A DNA stretch of 64,000 bases from JAVBLY01 sp031553035 (GTDB lineage Bacteria > Bacillota > Clostridia > Peptostreptococcales > Anaerovoracaceae). The notes under the pieces were generated by a model that worked only from the letters and a program-made list of their open reading frames with translations, searched no databases and was not told where the DNA came from. The position numbers and the translations under genes were made by a program. The DNA is taken from positions 111,719 to 175,718 of the forward strand of contig JAVBLY010000004.1 in the NCBI GenBank assembly GCA_031553035.1, read 5' to 3'. Shown piece after piece: positions 53,280 through 62,144 of the stretch (position 1 is the stretch's first letter; each line of letters begins with the position of its first letter).

Positions 53280-53307
53280 AATCCACGATACGCTGTTATA
53301 CAAGTAA

Positions 53308-53410
53308 TTGACATAAAATGCCATTTTTTATATAGTGTTTTTGTAATTCACCTGCTAACATTTTACTTCTATTTAGTACAATTTCTTTTTGTGTGGTCGA
53401 TGCAGGTGAA
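53308..53410 (+). promoter_or_regulatory. comEA promoter and leader inverted repeat
   Basis: A perfect TTGACA (53308-53313) is 17 nt from TATAGT (53331-53336). In the leader, TTCACCTGC (53347-53355) and GCAGGTGAA (53402-53410) are perfect inverted repeats 46 nt apart, the second ending 4 nt before the AGGGGG ribosome site. A stem could shield or expose the site. Confidence 0.5.
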
Positions 53411-53424
53411 CAGAGGGGGATAGG

Positions 53425-54096
53425 ATGATAAATAAAAAGGTGATAATTGACTTTGGTTCGCCCAAAGTCAGAAAAAACGCGATTATAATCGGGACAGCAA
53501 TAATAATCGTAATTGCTGCACTTCTGTATTTCGGTTTTACAGAGCATAATACGGGATATTCAAAAGAAAATAAGGATTCAGAAGACCGGATATCTACATC
53601 TGAAGCAGGAATCGAAAAGAAAGAGGAAGCAAAAGTCACTATTTATGTAGATGTGAGCGGAGCAGTCAAAGAACCTTCAGTTATAATGATAGCCGAAGGA
53701 AGCAGGGTATTTGAAGCGATTGAGGCAGCAGGCGGAGTGACAAAGGATGCAAATATATCGCAGATCAACAGGGCGGAAATACTTGAAGACGGCACCTTTC
53801 TCTACATACCCACTGACAGTGAAGTAAAAGACGGCACAGCCGCCGCTGCAAGTTCCGGCTCATATAATGGAGATACAACCGGTAGTTCATCCGGGTCGGG
53901 CCAGGGCAAGATCAATATCAATACGGCCGATTCCACCGCACTGCAGGAGCTCAACGGCGTTGGACCCGCTACAGCGGAGAAAATAATCGATTATCGTACA
54001 AATATCGGGAAATTCAACAAAATAGAAGATATAAAGAATGTTTCCGGTATTGGAGATAAGACATTTGAAAAGCTCTCCCCCCATATAAAAGTCTGA
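53425..54096 (+). CDS. comEA: ComEA-like DNA-binding competence protein
   Basis: 223 residues. A single membrane segment (about 23-41) anchors the protein outside. An SLBB-like domain (VDVSGAVKEPSV) and a Gly/Ser-rich linker are followed by two helix-hairpin-helix motifs (INTADSTALQELNGVGPATAEKI and NVSGIGDKTFEKL). It binds DNA during uptake. The comEC channel gene is not next to it. Expression may depend on the leader repeat noted upstream. Confidence 0.9.
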   Translation: MINKKVIIDFGSPKVRKNAIIIGTAIIIVIAALLYFGFTEHNTGYSKENKDSEDRISTSEAGIEKKEEAKVTIYVDVSGAVKEPSVIMIAEGSRVFEAIEAAGGVTKDANISQINRAEILEDGTFLYIPTDSEVKDGTAAAASSGSYNGDTTGSSSGSGQGKININTADSTALQELNGVGPATAEKIIDYRTNIGKFNKIEDIKNVSGIGDKTFEKLSPHIKV

Positions 54097-54176
54097 TAAA
54101 TAGTTATTTATCCTCAATATAATTTATATGACCTCCGTAATATGCTATAATATTTAGAGCAAAAACGGAGGTTTTT

Positions 54177-54401
54177 ATGTTATCAAAAGAAAAGATGAAC
54201 AGGATAAATGAGCTTGCAAGAAAATCCAAAGTCACCGAATTATCAAAAGAAGAAAAAACAGAACAAAAAGAGCTGCGTGACGCATATATAAAGGTATTTA
54301 GAGAGAGCTTCAAAGCTCAGCTCGAATGCATAGAGATAGTCGATCCTGAAATGGAAAAAGAAGCAGAAGAAGCTGTCTCGGAGGAACTGAAAAATGAATG
54401 A
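54177..54401 (+). CDS. DUF896 family protein
   Basis: 74 residues, helical and charged, with MNRINELARKSKVTELSKEE and RDAYIKVFRESFKAQL as family signatures (YnzC/YlaC-like, Bacillus SOS-linked relatives). The exact role is unclear. It has an extended -10 promoter (TGCTATAAT ending at 54151), an ACGGAGG ribosome site, and overlaps iscS by 8 nt, so the two are co-translated. Confidence 0.82.
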   Translation: MLSKEKMNRINELARKSKVTELSKEEKTEQKELRDAYIKVFRESFKAQLECIEIVDPEMEKEAEEAVSEELKNE

Positions 54402-55554
54402 GAGAAAAATATATTTAGATTATTCGGCAACTACACCGGTAAAAAAAGAAGTGCTTGAAGAAATGCTGCCGTATTTTACAGAAAATTTCGGTAATCCATC
54501 AAGTCTATACTCCATAGGGCAGGATTCGAAAGATGCTCTTTCCGTTGCTAGGAGCCGCATCGCGAAGCTTATCAATTGCCGTCCCGACGAAATATTTTTC
54601 ACATCTTCCGGCACTGAAGCCGACAACTGGGCGATGATAATGACAGCTATGTCTAACAGGAATAAGGGAAATCATATTATTACTACCGGAATCGAACATC
54701 ATGCCATCCTTCACAGCTCCGAATACCTTGAGAAAGAAGGATTCGAAGTGACGTATCTTGGAGTCGATAAAGACGGGTTCATCGATATAGATGAACTTGA
54801 AAATGTCATTACAGACAAGACTTCACTGATCAGCATAATGTTTGCAAATAATGAAATCGGAACCATTGAACCGATACAGAAGATATCCGGGATCGCAAAG
54901 AAACATAATATCCCATTTCATACCGATGCCGTCCAGGCACTTGGAAATGTACGAATCGATGTCAAAGAACTGGGCATTGACATGATGTCCGTATCCGCCC
55001 ATAAGATCTACGGTCCAAAGGGCATAGGTGCACTGTATATCAGAAAAGGATTCAGGCTTCCCAATTTCATTCACGGAGGAGGTCAGGAAAATAAAAAAAG
55101 AGCCGGAACTGAGAATCTGACCGGAATAGTAGGTTTCGGCAAAGCGGCGGAGATAGCAGGAAATGAGATCGATACACATATTAAAAATCTTACTGAACTT
55201 CGAAATTATTTTATCGACCGGATCATGGAAGACATTCCCGATTGTCATCTTAACGGCAACAGAGAAAAAAGACTACCTGGAAATGCAAATATAACATTCA
55301 AGTATATCGAAGGTGAGGCACTTTTGTTGCTTCTGGATATGAAAGGGATCGAAGTCTCGACAGGATCAGCATGCTCCTCTGCATCATTGACACCTTCTCA
55401 TGTCCTTGAGGCCATAGGAGTTCCGGTGGAAGAGATCCACGGGTCGCTGAGATTCACTGTCGGAGATTTTACTACCAAAGAAGATCTTGACTATACACTT
55501 GAAGCACTTAAAGAAGCTGTGGAAAAGCTTAGAAAAATTTCCTCAATCGGATAG
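54394..55554 (+). CDS. iscS: Cysteine desulfurase
   Basis: 386 residues. It takes sulfur from cysteine for Fe-S clusters and tRNA thiolation. The PLP Lys is in VSAHKIYGPKGIGALY and the catalytic Cys in STGSACSSASLTPSHVL. It belongs to the NifS/IscS group of Clostridia. Its partner iscU follows after a structured spacer. Confidence 0.95.
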   Translation: MNERKIYLDYSATTPVKKEVLEEMLPYFTENFGNPSSLYSIGQDSKDALSVARSRIAKLINCRPDEIFFTSSGTEADNWAMIMTAMSNRNKGNHIITTGIEHHAILHSSEYLEKEGFEVTYLGVDKDGFIDIDELENVITDKTSLISIMFANNEIGTIEPIQKISGIAKKHNIPFHTDAVQALGNVRIDVKELGIDMMSVSAHKIYGPKGIGALYIRKGFRLPNFIHGGGQENKKRAGTENLTGIVGFGKAAEIAGNEIDTHIKNLTELRNYFIDRIMEDIPDCHLNGNREKRLPGNANITFKYIEGEALLLLLDMKGIEVSTGSACSSASLTPSHVLEAIGVPVEEIHGSLRFTVGDFTTKEDLDYTLEALKEAVEKLRKISSIG

Positions 55555-55664
55555 GTCATACCCGCAAGGGGCACAGGCAGGGCAGTAAGTTTCACAAAAT
55601 CAGAGATTTTGGAAACTTTTGCACACGGACCTACCAACAACTCACTAGATTCGTTGGGTAGGTC
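55552..55664 (+). other. Structured iscS-iscU spacer
   Basis: The 130-nt gap starts, in the iscS stop codon, with the 24-nt element also found in the pyrB leader (55552-55575). Next CAAAATC-AGA-GATTTTG (55595-55611) forms a hairpin. Then GACCTACC (55628-55635) pairs with GGTAGGTC (55657-55664), with AAC/GTT inside. The last stem ends just before AGGAAGG, the iscU ribosome site. No known riboswitch is recognised. Confidence 0.5.
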
Positions 55665-55684
55665 GCAGGAAGGATAATATAATT

Positions 55685-56164
55685 ATGGCAATGTACAATG
55701 ACAAAGTAATGGAATATTTCACAAACCCGCATAACGTCGGGGAAATAGAAAATGCGGACGGCGAGGGCACATACGGCAGTCCTGTATGCGGCGACATGAT
55801 GAAGATCTCTATCAAGGTCAAAGATGATATTATTACAGATGCAAAATTCAAAACATTCGGATGCGGCTCTGCAATTGCTTCTTCAAGTGTTGCGACCGAC
55901 ATGATAATAGGAAAAACGATCGATGAGGCTCTGGATATCACCAATAAGGATGTGCTTGATGAGCTTGGCGGTCTTCCTCCGGTCAAGATACATTGTTCCG
56001 TTCTTGCGGATCATGCCATCAAGTCTGCTATTTATGACTACGCAAAGAAGAACGGCAAAACTTACAAAGGACTGGAAGGTTTTGATCCCGACGCAGAAGA
56101 AGATCATCATGATGCGGAAGGTATGGATACCGAAAACAATGGCTGCTGTCTCCCTAATGAGTGA
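55685..56164 (+). CDS. iscU: Fe-S cluster scaffold protein, NifU/IscU type
   Basis: 159 residues. The three cluster Cys are in GSPVCGDMM, FGCGSAIASSS and IHCSVLAD. It receives sulfur from the desulfurase to build clusters. An unusual C-terminal tail after residue 125 is acidic with two His and ends GCCLPNE, which may bind metal. The start follows AGGAAGG with 11 nt spacing. Confidence 0.94.
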   Translation: MAMYNDKVMEYFTNPHNVGEIENADGEGTYGSPVCGDMMKISIKVKDDIITDAKFKTFGCGSAIASSSVATDMIIGKTIDEALDITNKDVLDELGGLPPVKIHCSVLADHAIKSAIYDYAKKNGKTYKGLEGFDPDAEEDHHDAEGMDTENNGCCLPNE

Positions 56165-56185
56165 TTTTTAGAGTAGGAGAACAAA

Positions 56186-56782
56186 ATGCTTTATGAAGAT
56201 GACAAACTTAAACTTATATATCTAGCAAGGGAAGCCGAAGATTACGAACTAACGAGGAACAAATTCGGTTCTTTCAGTTTTCTCGTTAATGAAAAACATA
56301 ATATATTGATCACACCTGCCGGCAAAAATAGTTTTGACCTAAGACCGGATGACATCATAGTTATGGACAGACAGGCTGCTATCGTAGAGAATATCAATGA
56401 TAACACAATCCCGGATGATGTTGATCTTCATAAGGTATGCTACGACGAAAGAGAAGATACCATCGATGTTGTCATGCATATCAACCCTGTACATGCATCT
56501 GAGAGAGCGAATGAAGGAAACAGGATCATATTCCTTTCGGACTGCATCGATCCCGCTGACAGTGAAACCGGCGATATTGCAAGTCTTATCAAAAATCCCA
56601 TCAATCACAGGGATTATATGCTTATAAAAAATCACGGGATCATAGTAGTAGGAGAGGGAGTATTTGAAACCCTTGAAAAGGGAAAGTATATAGAGGAAAT
56701 AGCGAAGATAAACATGCCTAAAGATGAGATACACGATTATCAGTATATCGAAACACATATTCATTCGGATAAAACTAAGTAA
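56186..56782 (+). CDS. Class II aldolase/adducin-like protein, divergent
   Basis: 198 residues. The order of motifs matches the fold: NILITPAGKNSFDLRPDDIIVMD near 50-75, a His-containing MHINPVHAS strand, and DYMLIKNHGIIVVGEGVFE, then EEIAKI. Classic L-fuculose-phosphate aldolases carry an HTHS-type zinc motif that here is poorly kept, so catalysis on sugar phosphates is uncertain. It starts 21 nt after iscU, with AGGAG as ribosome site. Confidence 0.6.
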   Translation: MLYEDDKLKLIYLAREAEDYELTRNKFGSFSFLVNEKHNILITPAGKNSFDLRPDDIIVMDRQAAIVENINDNTIPDDVDLHKVCYDEREDTIDVVMHINPVHASERANEGNRIIFLSDCIDPADSETGDIASLIKNPINHRDYMLIKNHGIIVVGEGVFETLEKGKYIEEIAKINMPKDEIHDYQYIETHIHSDKTK

Positions 56783-56789
56783 TTAAAAA

Positions 56790-57746
56790 TCAGTACATGA
56801 TGATTGCCCGGACAGGACAGGCCGGTGCACAGTATCCACAGGTGAGGCAGACGCTGTGATCCACCTCTGCGATCCCGTTTGTGTCGAAAGATATTGCTTT
56901 ATTCGGGCATATGTCAAGGCATGTTCCGCAGCTTTCGCAGTCACCTTTATCAATCCATATTCTTTTATTTGAAATATCAGGTGCGTAATCCCTTGAAATA
57001 GTACCTTCAGCATATTTTACTGCCGCATCCACGTCTTCTTTATTGCCGAAACCGATCATCATTGAATCAACACCGGGAAGTCCGCTCACATAATCCATAG
57101 CATTTAGATAGTCACCGGTGAGGTTTCCTCCTCCGAAGACCTTCATTGTAAATACGCCTTTACCGTTATCTGAAGCCAATTTGATGGCTTTTGCCATATC
57201 CTCTTTTTTTCCGGTGCCCTTGCCGTCACGAATCCCCATACTTTTAAAATTTATAAGAGGGAAGAGTATATCAAGTTCCTCAAGCTCAGCGGACATAAAG
57301 CTTACATCTACATAGTGGGTGGATATCCCGATCGCTTTTACAAGGCCTTTTTCTTTGGCTTCTTTAAGGTACTCCCATGCTCCAATGCGATTCTCAAAGT
57401 CAGGAGCTTCTCGGACTTCATGAAGCAGAAAAATATCTACAGAGTCGCGATTAAGTTCGGTAAGACATTCGTTTACCGCAAATTTCATCTGCTCATATGT
57501 ATAATCAAGAGATTTAGATGTGATGATCGGATCATGGGATGAACCTTCCAGCGCTTTTCTAATATAGTGATATGTTTCATACCACTGGGCTGTATCGAGA
57601 AAGTTGATACCGAGATCAAGAGCATGTCTTACGATAGCAGCACCTTTTTCAAGGGGCAGGTCAAGCTGAGTCCTTCCGATAGTAAGGACTCCCATTCCCA
57701 CGGGGGTTACTTTTATTCCAGTATTTCCCAGTTCGTTCATCTTCAT
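56790..57746 (-). CDS. Aldo/keto reductase with C-terminal ferredoxin domain
   Basis: 318 residues. The AKR barrel has the active Asp and Tyr (FLDTAQWYETY), a Lys (IITSKSLDY) and a His (FLLHEVRE). The last 55 residues hold two CxxCxxCxxxCP motifs (CESCGTCLDICP and CLTCGYCAPACP) for two [4Fe-4S] clusters. Such AKR-ferredoxin proteins are frequent in anaerobes and may use ferredoxin rather than NADPH. It is convergent with the aldolase-like gene. Its substrate is unknown. Confidence 0.85.
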   Translation of the reverse strand: MKMNELGNTGIKVTPVGMGVLTIGRTQLDLPLEKGAAIVRHALDLGINFLDTAQWYETYHYIRKALEGSSHDPIITSKSLDYTYEQMKFAVNECLTELNRDSVDIFLLHEVREAPDFENRIGAWEYLKEAKEKGLVKAIGISTHYVDVSFMSAELEELDILFPLINFKSMGIRDGKGTGKKEDMAKAIKLASDNGKGVFTMKVFGGGNLTGDYLNAMDYVSGLPGVDSMMIGFGNKEDVDAAVKYAEGTISRDYAPDISNKRIWIDKGDCESCGTCLDICPNKAISFDTNGIAEVDHSVCLTCGYCAPACPVRAIIMY

Positions 57747-57792
57747 ACATGTTCATTATAGCCGTTACTAAATAGTCAAATCAATACATTTA

Positions 57793-57801
57793 TGCTATAA
57801 T
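57793..57801 (+). promoter_or_regulatory. alaS extended -10 promoter
   Basis: TGCTATAAT is an extended -10 box, 45 nt before alaS. There is no T-box leader here: the gap to the divergent gene is only 100 nt and lacks the T-box motif. Confidence 0.6.
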
Positions 57802-57846
57802 TATCTGATATAAAATAATAATTCACATTCAAGGAGATCACTTTAA

Positions 57847-60468
57847 ATGGAAAAAATGGGCTTAAACGAACTAAGGACTAAATTCAGAAATTTTTATGAG
57901 GAAAAAGGGCATTATCCCAGAAAAAGCTTTTCTCTGGTGCCGGAAAAGGATAAGAGCCTTTTGGTCATAAATTCCGGTATGGCGCCGTTAAAGCCTTATT
58001 TTGCGGGTATAGAGACACCTCCCAGCAAGAGGATGACAACATGCCAAAAATGCCTTAGAACAGGGGATCTGGACATAGTCGGTCACACTTCCAGACACGG
58101 TACATTCTTTGAGATGCTGGGAAGTTTTTCATTCGGGGATTATTTTAAAAAGGAAAGTCTCATCTGGGGCTGGGAATTCATGATTGATGTACTTAAAATG
58201 CCGGAAGAAAAGCTTTGGGCAAGTGTATATCTGGACGATGACGAAGCATATGATATCTGGGTAAATGATATAGGCATGGATCCGTCAAGAGTAGTGCGTC
58301 TGGGAAAAGAGGATAACTTCTGGGAAATAGGGATCGGACCGTGCGGACCGTGTTCTGAAGTATACTTCGACAGGGGAGAACAGTACGGCTGTGACGATCC
58401 CGACTGCAAGCCGGGATGCGAATGCGACAGATATGTAGAATTCTGGAACCATGTTTTTACCCAGTTCAACAAGGATGAAGACGGTAACTATACACCTCTT
58501 GCAAAGCCCAATATCGATACCGGCATGGGTCTTGAGAGGGTAGCATGTATAATGCAGGATACAGACTCCATTTTTGATGTTGATACTATTAAATATATCC
58601 TTGAAGGAGTGACCGAACTTAGCGGAATCGAATATATGAAAGGCGAAGCTGCAACAGACATTTCCATCAGGATAATCACCGATCATATCAGGTCGGTCAC
58701 GTTTCTAATTGCTGACGGAGTCATGCCAAGCAATGAAGAAAGGGGATATCTTCTCAGAAAGCTTCTTAGAAGGGCTACAGTCCATGGTAAAAAGCTGGGG
58801 ATCAACGATCTTTTTCTGTATGAACTGACTGACAGGGTGATCGAAATGTCCGGAAGCGAATATCCTGAACTTGTAGCGAAAAAGGACTATATAAAAAAAC
58901 TTATCAAAATCGAAGAGGAAAGATTTGCAGCAACAATAGATCAGGGCCAGGAACTTCTTAATTCGTATATAAAGGGACTTGATGAAATCGGTCAGAATGT
59001 TCTCTCGGGCAAACAGGTATTCAAATTATACGACACTCACGGCTATAATCCGGAACTTACAAGAGAAATCCTTGCCGAACATAATATAAAAATAGACGAA
59101 GAAGGCTATCTGGCAGAGCTTAGGGCCCAGCAGGATGCATCAAGAAGGGCACGCAAATTCGGTGAAGAAGATGCATGGTCTGAAGACGATCAGATCTTCA
59201 AAGATCTTAAAAAAACTGTTTTTATCGGATATGACAAAATCAAGGATGATGTAAAGGTCATGCATATTATTTCGGACGGGAAGGAAGTCACGGAGGCTAA
59301 CGAAGGGGAAACCGTTTCCCTTGTCTTTGATGAAACTCCGTTTTATGCCATCAGCGGCGGTCAGGACAGTGACATAGGAGAACTTGTCGGTGATGACAGT
59401 TACAGTGAAGTCGATCATGTCGAGAAGATACAGGATGTATTTGTCCATAAAACCGAAATAAAGCAGGGCGCCGTCAAACAGGGAGATGTTTTAAAGGCGA
59501 CAGTAGATAAAAAAATAAGAAATGCCACTGCAAGAAACCACACTGCTACTCATATTCTTCATAAAACTCTTAAAGATGTTCTGGGCGATCATGTTCAGCA
59601 GGCCGGTTCAAGAGTGGATAATGAAGAACTCAGATTTGATTTCACCCACTTTGAAGAGATCTCACCGCTTAAGCTTTCGGAAATCGAAACTATCGTAAAC
59701 AGCATAATACTGGAATTCATGCCTGTCCGGACCGAAATAATGGCAATCGATGACGCAAAAGTAAGCGGTGCAGTTGGCTTGTTTGATGAAAAATACGGTG
59801 ATGAAGTCAGAGTGGTGTCGGTTGACGGCTACAGCATGGAACTCTGCGGCGGCACCCATGTGGCTAATTCCGGAGAAATCGGAGTTTTCAAGATCACTTC
59901 CGAAGGATCGGTGGGAGCCGGAACCAGAAGAATAGAGGCTATAACGGGTACAGCTCTTCTGACTCCACTTATCAGAGCAGAAAATATTCTGAATTCTCTC
60001 GGGGATATGTTTAAGGCAAATCCTGATATGATCGTTCAAAAAATTGAAACAGTCGTTGAGGATATGAAAAAAACCAAACATGAACTGGAAAACGTAAGAA
60101 AAGAAATGATGTCCAGCTCTTTAGGCTCCATAATGGACGAAGCTGATGAAGTGAACGGCATCAGGCTTATCAGAAAAACATTCGATGATCTTGAAATAGA
60201 AGATCTCAGGGAATTATGCGATGACATAAAATCAAAGGAAGACAATGTCATAATCGTGCTGGCTTCAACCTTGGGCGGCAAGGTAACTTTCATTGTATCA
60301 GTAAGTGACGATCTGGTAAAAAAGGGTTACAGCGCAGGTAAACTGATCAAAGAAATCGCAAAAGCAGCAGGCGGCGGCGGTGGCGGCAAGCCGGATATGG
60401 CACAGGCAGGTGCAAAGGATCCGTCTAAAGTGGAAGATGCGATGAAACTGGCCGAAACCCTTTTATAA
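57847..60468 (+). CDS. alaS: Alanyl-tRNA synthetase
   Basis: 873 residues. The class II catalytic core (KPYFAGIETPPSKRMTTCQKC), the editing domain with HTATHILHKTL and CGGTHV zinc ligands, and a C-terminal Gly-rich DHHA1 part (GGGGGGKPDMAQAG) are complete. It charges tRNA-Ala and removes mischarged Ser/Gly. alaS-ireB-ruvX is the conserved Firmicute order. Confidence 0.97.
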   Translation: MEKMGLNELRTKFRNFYEEKGHYPRKSFSLVPEKDKSLLVINSGMAPLKPYFAGIETPPSKRMTTCQKCLRTGDLDIVGHTSRHGTFFEMLGSFSFGDYFKKESLIWGWEFMIDVLKMPEEKLWASVYLDDDEAYDIWVNDIGMDPSRVVRLGKEDNFWEIGIGPCGPCSEVYFDRGEQYGCDDPDCKPGCECDRYVEFWNHVFTQFNKDEDGNYTPLAKPNIDTGMGLERVACIMQDTDSIFDVDTIKYILEGVTELSGIEYMKGEAATDISIRIITDHIRSVTFLIADGVMPSNEERGYLLRKLLRRATVHGKKLGINDLFLYELTDRVIEMSGSEYPELVAKKDYIKKLIKIEEERFAATIDQGQELLNSYIKGLDEIGQNVLSGKQVFKLYDTHGYNPELTREILAEHNIKIDEEGYLAELRAQQDASRRARKFGEEDAWSEDDQIFKDLKKTVFIGYDKIKDDVKVMHIISDGKEVTEANEGETVSLVFDETPFYAISGGQDSDIGELVGDDSYSEVDHVEKIQDVFVHKTEIKQGAVKQGDVLKATVDKKIRNATARNHTATHILHKTLKDVLGDHVQQAGSRVDNEELRFDFTHFEEISPLKLSEIETIVNSIILEFMPVRTEIMAIDDAKVSGAVGLFDEKYGDEVRVVSVDGYSMELCGGTHVANSGEIGVFKITSEGSVGAGTRRIEAITGTALLTPLIRAENILNSLGDMFKANPDMIVQKIETVVEDMKKTKHELENVRKEMMSSSLGSIMDEADEVNGIRLIRKTFDDLEIEDLRELCDDIKSKEDNVIIVLASTLGGKVTFIVSVSDDLVKKGYSAGKLIKEIAKAAGGGGGGKPDMAQAGAKDPSKVEDAMKLAETLL

Positions 60469-60527
60469 CCTTTATTAAATCTATGTGAAGATGCAAATTT
60501 TCTATTTAAGTCTCGTGCAACTGATGA

Positions 60528-60533
60528 TATAAT
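60528..60533 (+). promoter_or_regulatory. ireB -10 box
   Basis: TATAAT preceded by TGA gives an extended -10 (TGATATAAT, 60525-60533), about 50 nt before ireB. Confidence 0.5.
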
Positions 60534-60580
60534 TTCGTATGTAGGTGTATTCAAAGTGGGAAATTAGGTGAGGTGAAACA

Positions 60581-60832
60581 ATGGACGACAGAGGAACACT
60601 TGTCTTTAACGGCTCAGAAAAAGGGGAGCAGAATACAACATACGATATTTTGAAGACAGTGTATGACGCATTGGAAGAAAAAGGTTATAATGCGATAGAT
60701 CAGATGGTCGGATATATTCTTTCCGGTGACCCTTCTTATATCACCGGACATAACAATGCCAGAAATCTTATCAGACACATCGAAAGAGATGATCTGGTCG
60801 AAGAACTGCTTAAAGGCTATCTGGACAGATAG
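60581..60832 (+). CDS. ireB: IreB family regulatory phosphoprotein
   Basis: 83 residues (DUF965/YrzL). GYNAIDQMVGYILSGDPSYI is the family core. In Enterococcus the threonines in its N-terminus are phosphorylated by the PASTA kinase IreK and it controls cephalosporin resistance; here NTTYD is the equivalent position. The start follows GAGGTG. Confidence 0.92.
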   Translation: MDDRGTLVFNGSEKGEQNTTYDILKTVYDALEEKGYNAIDQMVGYILSGDPSYITGHNNARNLIRHIERDDLVEELLKGYLDR

Positions 60833-60870
60833 AGCATTCAGGTAACTGATGATCGATTAAGTGTTATTAA

Positions 60871-60903
60871 ATGTGCCGCATATCTTAGTTGCGGCATTTT
60901 TTT
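60871..60903 (+). terminator. Hairpin terminator between ireB and ruvX
   Basis: TGCCGCA pairs with TGCGGCA and is followed by seven T residues. It lies only 27 nt before the ruvX start, so ruvX depends on read-through or an unseen promoter. Confidence 0.8.
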
Positions 60904-60930
60904 ACGAAAGAAAAGATTTGGAGAGAAGAT

Positions 60931-61365
60931 ATGAGAACAATGGCGCTGGATGTAGGGGATAAAACTGTTGGAGTAGCCTTAAGCGATGAGCTTGGAATCA
61001 CGGCAAACGGACTTACTACCATCGAGAGGGTAGGGATAAAAAAGGATACTTCAGTGATCATGGGCCTCATCAAAGAACATGACTGCTGCGCAGTAGTGGT
61101 TGGACTTCCCCTTAATCTTGACGGCTCAGACAGCATCCAAACTGAAAAAGTAAGGGAGTTTTTTGACAAACTGACAAACAAGCTGAGAAGCCAGGGACTT
61201 GCCGATGTTGAACTTTCATTTTATGACGAGAGATTCACGACCAAAATGGCGGAAAGCGTTCTTATAGAAGGCGATGTTCGAAGAGAAAAACGAAAAGATG
61301 TAATCGATAAACAGGCAGCCGTGATCATTCTTCAGGGGTATCTGGAAGCTCAAAGAAATAAATAG
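60931..61365 (+). CDS. ruvX: YqgF/RuvX family RNase H-fold nuclease
   Basis: 144 residues from the ATG at 60931, behind GGAGAG; the frame runs upstream without similarity. ALDVGDKTVGVALSD, GLPLNLDGS and YDERFTTKMAE are family signatures with three acidic catalytic positions. It has been linked to Holliday junction cleavage and pre-16S rRNA maturation. Confidence 0.93.
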   Translation: MRTMALDVGDKTVGVALSDELGITANGLTTIERVGIKKDTSVIMGLIKEHDCCAVVVGLPLNLDGSDSIQTEKVREFFDKLTNKLRSQGLADVELSFYDERFTTKMAESVLIEGDVRREKRKDVIDKQAAVIILQGYLEAQRNK

Positions 61366-61380
61366 AACTAAGAAAAGCCC

Positions 61381-61396
61381 ACATACAATTGTATGT
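61381..61396. promoter_or_regulatory. 16-bp perfect palindrome, TACA-N2-TGTA type
   Basis: ACATACAATTGTATGT is a perfect palindrome in the 148-nt gap before the CmpB-like gene. It contains TACANNTGTA, the core of operators bound by BlaI/MecI/CopY-type repressors. No such repressor gene is in the window, so its use is only inferred. Confidence 0.4.
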
Positions 61397-61513
61397 TAAT
61401 CAATTCTTAAGAAACTTTTATATTGATTTTCATTTTTATGGAACCGTGACTTAATTATTGTCTTGGATAATAGTAACAACAGGGTAATGCTAGTTAAATT
61501 CGAGGTAATTATT

Positions 61514-62116
61514 ATGATAAAAACAGTAGCGGAAAAAGTGGGTTTGCAACGTCAGTACAGTTCATTGGAATGTGCGATCGAAAAAGCAGCGGTCATTGAC
61601 TATTCTTTACAGACCTATGCACTTATGTTTTTCACATACGCCATAGTCGGCAAGATATGGGAAGTCATACTGTTTTTAGCAGTCCAGCAGGAATTTGTGA
61701 ATTCAGGTTTTCTCCATGGACCATGGTGTCCCATATATGGAGTCGGCGGAGTGATGGCCCTTGAACTGTTTAAAAATATCAGGAGAAGCCCGGAAAAAAC
61801 TTTCGCAGGCATCATGGCAGTTGCAGGCATCATGGAATATGCGACTCATGCTGCAACCGAACGTATATTCGGTATCACATGGTGGGATTATTCTGAATAT
61901 CTATTGAATATAAACGGCAGGATCTGCATTGAAGGTCTTGTGGTATTCGGTATGCTGGGGTGTGTTTCAATATATGTGATCGCTCCCAGGATCAACAGCA
62001 TCCTGGTGAAAATAAAAAATAAATGGAAGACCCGAATGTTATGCATACTTACAATTGTATTTGTAATTGATATGGCAATTTCTTTTGTAAGTCCTAACAT
62101 AAACAATATTTATTAA
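61514..62116 (+). CDS. CmpB-type (PF06541) putative ABC transporter membrane protein
   Basis: 200 residues from the ATG at 61514, behind GAGGTAATTATT. Four or five membrane segments carry the family signature GFLHGPWCPIYGVGGVM and EYATHAATERIFGITWWDYS. The family is called putative ABC-transporter type IV but has no known function. A clear ATPase partner gene is absent. Confidence 0.8.
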   Translation: MIKTVAEKVGLQRQYSSLECAIEKAAVIDYSLQTYALMFFTYAIVGKIWEVILFLAVQQEFVNSGFLHGPWCPIYGVGGVMALELFKNIRRSPEKTFAGIMAVAGIMEYATHAATERIFGITWWDYSEYLLNINGRICIEGLVVFGMLGCVSIYVIAPRINSILVKIKNKWKTRMLCILTIVFVIDMAISFVSPNINNIY

Positions 62117-62131
62117 GCCGCGAAATTATGT

Positions 62132-62137
62132 TATAAT
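62132..62137 (+). promoter_or_regulatory. Extended -10 box 7 nt before the DUF4180 start
   Basis: TGTTATAAT (62129-62137) ends seven bases before the ATG of the next gene, so the transcript likely starts at or one base before the start codon. There is no Shine-Dalgarno. Confidence 0.5.
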
Positions 62138-62144
62138 CAGACTC

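Noticed and set aside
57747..57846. T-box leader before alaS
   Set aside because: The gap is 100 nt and lacks the T-box sequence and a terminator hairpin.
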